Part shown: one piece after another, positions 62,398-64,000 of the stretch
Numbering within the stretch: the stretch's first letter is position 1
Layout of the letters: each line of letters opens with the position of its first letter
Assembly: GCA_965243715.1 (NCBI GenBank)
Contig: CBDEVU010000017.1
Coordinates: forward strand, 558,001 to 622,000
Length of the DNA: 64,000 bases
Source of the DNA: UBA11606 sp965243715
Lineage (GTDB): Bacteria > Actinomycetota > Acidimicrobiia > Acidimicrobiales > Aldehydirespiratoraceae
Reading direction: 5' to 3'
Made by a program: the position numbers and the translations under genes
The notes under the pieces: generated by a model
Told to the model about the DNA's origin: nothing
Databases searched by the model: none
What the model saw: the letters and a program-made list of their open reading frames with translations, nothing else

Positions 62398-63174
62398 TTA
62401 CTGACGCGGGGCCCAGGCAGGCCGCCGTTTCTCCACGAACGAAGCAATCCCCTCTTGGCCGTCGGCGGACACCGCCCCAGCCGCCATGATCCCTGTTGCG
62501 TACTCGTAAGCCTCGTCTTGGGCCATGTCAACCTGTGCGTAGTACGCCTGCTTGCCTAGCGCTTTAGAAGCGGCACTGCCCCGGGTAGCCCGGCGAACTA
62601 GGTCAGCTGTGGCTTCGTCGAGTTCGTCGTCGGGCACAACCCGGTTCACCAAGCCCCAGTCGCAGGCCGTTTGGGCCGAGATGGGATCGCCGGTGAGGGC
62701 CATCTCGAGCCCCTTCTTGCGGCCTACTGCGCGAGCAACGCCAACCATCGGGGTGTGGCAAAACAGTCCGCCTTTGCCCCCCGGCGTCTGGAACTGGGCC
62801 GATTCGGCCGCCACCGCGAGGTCACACGACGACACCAGTTGACAGCCCGCGGCCGTGGCGAGCGCATGGACCTTGGCGACAACCACCTGCGGCAGTCGCT
62901 GCACCAGGGTCATCATGTTCGTGCAAATGTCGAACAGGGCGCGGACGGCGACTTCGTCGGCGCCAAGCATGTCGGTGAAGTTGTGACCAGCGGAGAACAC
63001 TGGACCATCAGCGGCGATAACAACGGCGAGGGCATCGCTGGGCGCGGCTTCTTCTAAAGCCCGCGTGATCTCCTGCATTGTCTCTAAGGCCAAGACGTTT
63101 CGCTTGGCGGGCGCGGCGAGGGTGAGGGTGAGAGTGGTCCCGTCACGCTCCAACCGAATGCGTTCATAGGTCAT
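62398..63174 (-). CDS. Enoyl-CoA hydratase/isomerase family protein (ECHDC3-like)
   Basis: A 258-residue crotonase-fold protein from ATG 63174. VFSAGHNFTDM (oxyanion hole) and AVAAESAQFQTPGGKGGLFC then HTPMVGVARAVG are family features. The usual catalytic Glu segments (PE...GAGGT) are replaced, as in the ECHDC3-like branch whose reaction is unsettled. Convergent with the acyl-CoA dehydrogenase operon, so not cotranscribed; a role in the same acyl-CoA route is plausible. Confidence 0.82.
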   Translation of the reverse strand: MTYERIRLERDGTTLTLTLAAPAKRNVLALETMQEITRALEEAAPSDALAVVIAADGPVFSAGHNFTDMLGADEVAVRALFDICTNMMTLVQRLPQVVVAKVHALATAAGCQLVSSCDLAVAAESAQFQTPGGKGGLFCHTPMVGVARAVGRKKGLEMALTGDPISAQTACDWGLVNRVVPDDELDEATADLVRRATRGSAASKALGKQAYYAQVDMAQDEAYEYATGIMAAGAVSADGQEGIASFVEKRRPAWAPRQ

Positions 63175-63190
63175 AGCCAAAGAGTATCGG

Positions 63191-63952
63191 CTAGCGATCC
63201 TCGGCCGCGTCGGCAATAGCGTCAGCGATGGCGTCGGGGAAGGCGACCTCGTCGAGGAACCAATCGACAAGAGCGAAACACTGCTCGATATTGCGGGCTT
63301 CGTTTTCTCGCACCGATTCGAGAAGGGCTACCGGATCAATGCCGTAGTCCCGCAGGTATTTATCGTCGGCGGTGGACAAGAAACCCTCCACCTGGCCGAC
63401 GTCGACCTCGGGATGAAACTGTGTCCCCACGGAGCGACCGAGGCGAAACATCTGGGTCGCGTGCTGGTTCGCGGCGAGCACCTCGGCCCCTGGCGGGGCT
63501 TCGAAGCGGTCGTGGTGCCATTCGAACCACGGACCGGATCCGATGGGGTGAGTTCCCGCATCGTCCACCTCGCACCAGCCAATCTCGAACTCTGGCGCCG
63601 CCTCGACCGAGCCACCCAGCGCCGCGGCGAGAAGTTGCCCACCGAAGCACATTCCAAGCATCGGTTGATCGCGATCCTGAGCCGCTCGAACGGCGTCGAA
63701 CTCGGGATAAATCCATTCGGAGATTTCATCTCGGCGGGTTAGGGAACGGACCGATCCCATTAGCAAGACGAGGTCGTAGGCCGCCCAATCGGGCCACATC
63801 TCGTGGTGCTGAGGCCGCGTGTAGTCGGGGGCGACGGTGTGGCTGTCGACCTCGAAACCCCGCTCCCGCAGGCGCACCCCGACCTGACCGGCGGGCCCAT
63901 CGGGGTCGTGGGCCATCACCAAAACCCGCTTAGACCCAACCGATGCCGTCAT
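63191..63952 (-). CDS. Class I glutamine amidotransferase family protein (GuaA-amidotransferase-like)
   Basis: About 253 residues from ATG 63952; the frame is open to the window edge, but earlier residues look like shadow. The Cys nucleophile is in LGMCFGGQLLAAALGG and the His-Glu pair in TQFHPEVDVGQVEGF, so the amidase triad is complete. No synthetase domain follows, so it is a stand-alone family member, as in PuuD or gamma-glutamyl hydrolase-like proteins. The reaction is unknown. It is 16 bases upstream of the hydratase gene on the same strand. Confidence 0.85.
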   Translation of the reverse strand: MTASVGSKRVLVMAHDPDGPAGQVGVRLRERGFEVDSHTVAPDYTRPQHHEMWPDWAAYDLVLLMGSVRSLTRRDEISEWIYPEFDAVRAAQDRDQPMLGMCFGGQLLAAALGGSVEAAPEFEIGWCEVDDAGTHPIGSGPWFEWHHDRFEAPPGAEVLAANQHATQMFRLGRSVGTQFHPEVDVGQVEGFLSTADDKYLRDYGIDPVALLESVRENEARNIEQCFALVDWFLDEVAFPDAIADAIADAAEDR

Positions 63953-64000
63953 CGCCCCAACCCTACCCAGAAAGAACCTTCCCCATGGGCGGCGTCGCAA

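Noticed and set aside
1..64000. tRNA, rRNA or riboswitch genes
   Set aside because: Intergenic gaps are almost all below 150 bases and none showed a cloverleaf or known aptamer core by eye; a covariance-model scan was not possible.

Overview
The window is 64 kb of GC-rich, densely packed DNA. I read it as part of the chromosome of a free-living, probably marine or aquatic actinobacterium. The reasons are the DUF222/13E12-type HNH endonuclease paralogues, many GTG starts with ATGA/GTGA overlaps, leaderless promoters (TANNNT 6-7 bases before the start codon), and an osmolyte/methylated-amine gene set typical of marine heterotrophs. A class such as Acidimicrobiia is only a guess. I saw no rRNA, tRNA or CRISPR array.

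Layout. 0-3.1 kb: the 3' end of a heterotetrameric sarcosine oxidase (or N-methylglutamate dehydrogenase) operon (soxA, frameshifted soxG) and a UspA protein. 3.1-10.6 kb (minus): a probable defence cassette made of a large N6-adenine methyltransferase, a PLD-SNF2 helicase and a separately framed helicase tail joined at a CCC-TGA site. 10.7-14.5 kb: tandem array A of DUF222-HNH genes (period 1214 bp) plus a deletion remnant. 14.5-24.5 kb: trimethylamine/TMAO uptake and catabolism, with a TmoXVW-like ABC transporter, an XRE-cupin regulator, Tdm (DUF1989-GcvT), an AGXT-type aminotransferase and Tmm. 24.5-29.7 kb: malate synthase G, small membrane proteins and a frameshifted ammonium transporter. 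29.7-34.1 kb (minus): a MacAB-like efflux system, a lipoprotein and a Sel1 protein. 34.1-40.5 kb (minus): a glutamine-synthetase-like ligase, glxBCD (= mgsABC type N-methylglutamate synthase), an unknown 147-aa protein and a SoxB-like flavoprotein. 40.6-46.7 kb: ogt, then a type III restriction-modification pair in which res carries an out-of-frame deletion and mod carries a C8 tract that breaks the frame. 46.7-52.8 kb: a small-molecule catabolic group including a close DddP (DMSP lyase) relative, a 2OG oxygenase, a class II aldolase, a HIBADH-family dehydrogenase, a nitroreductase, a TetR regulator and an SDR. 52.8-55.4 kb: DUF222-HNH array B with remnants and a frameshifted copy. 55.5-64 kb: a flavin reductase fusion, an MCC-type acyl-CoA carboxylase (both subunits), an acyl-CoA dehydrogenase, an enoyl-CoA hydratase-like protein and a class I amidotransferase.

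How it works together. The middle of the window reads as a route TMA -> TMAO (Tmm) -> dimethylamine + formaldehyde (Tdm), with later methylamine handling by a GS-like ligase, N-methylglutamate synthase and a sarcosine-oxidase-like flavoprotein, releasing ammonium and C1 units. The dimethylamine monooxygenase step is not in the window. Glyoxylate enzymes (AGXT-type aminotransferase, malate synthase G) and an ammonium transporter sit beside it. This ~38 kb segment lies between two same-orientation arrays of near-identical ~1.1 kb DUF222-HNH genes, so recombination between them could excise, duplicate or amplify it.

Caution. Five disagreements with expected frames (soxG, amt twice, mod, the fifth DUF222 copy), and possibly the helicase split, are all single extra bases. 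That pattern fits insertion errors in the record as well as real pseudogenes, phase variation or recoding.
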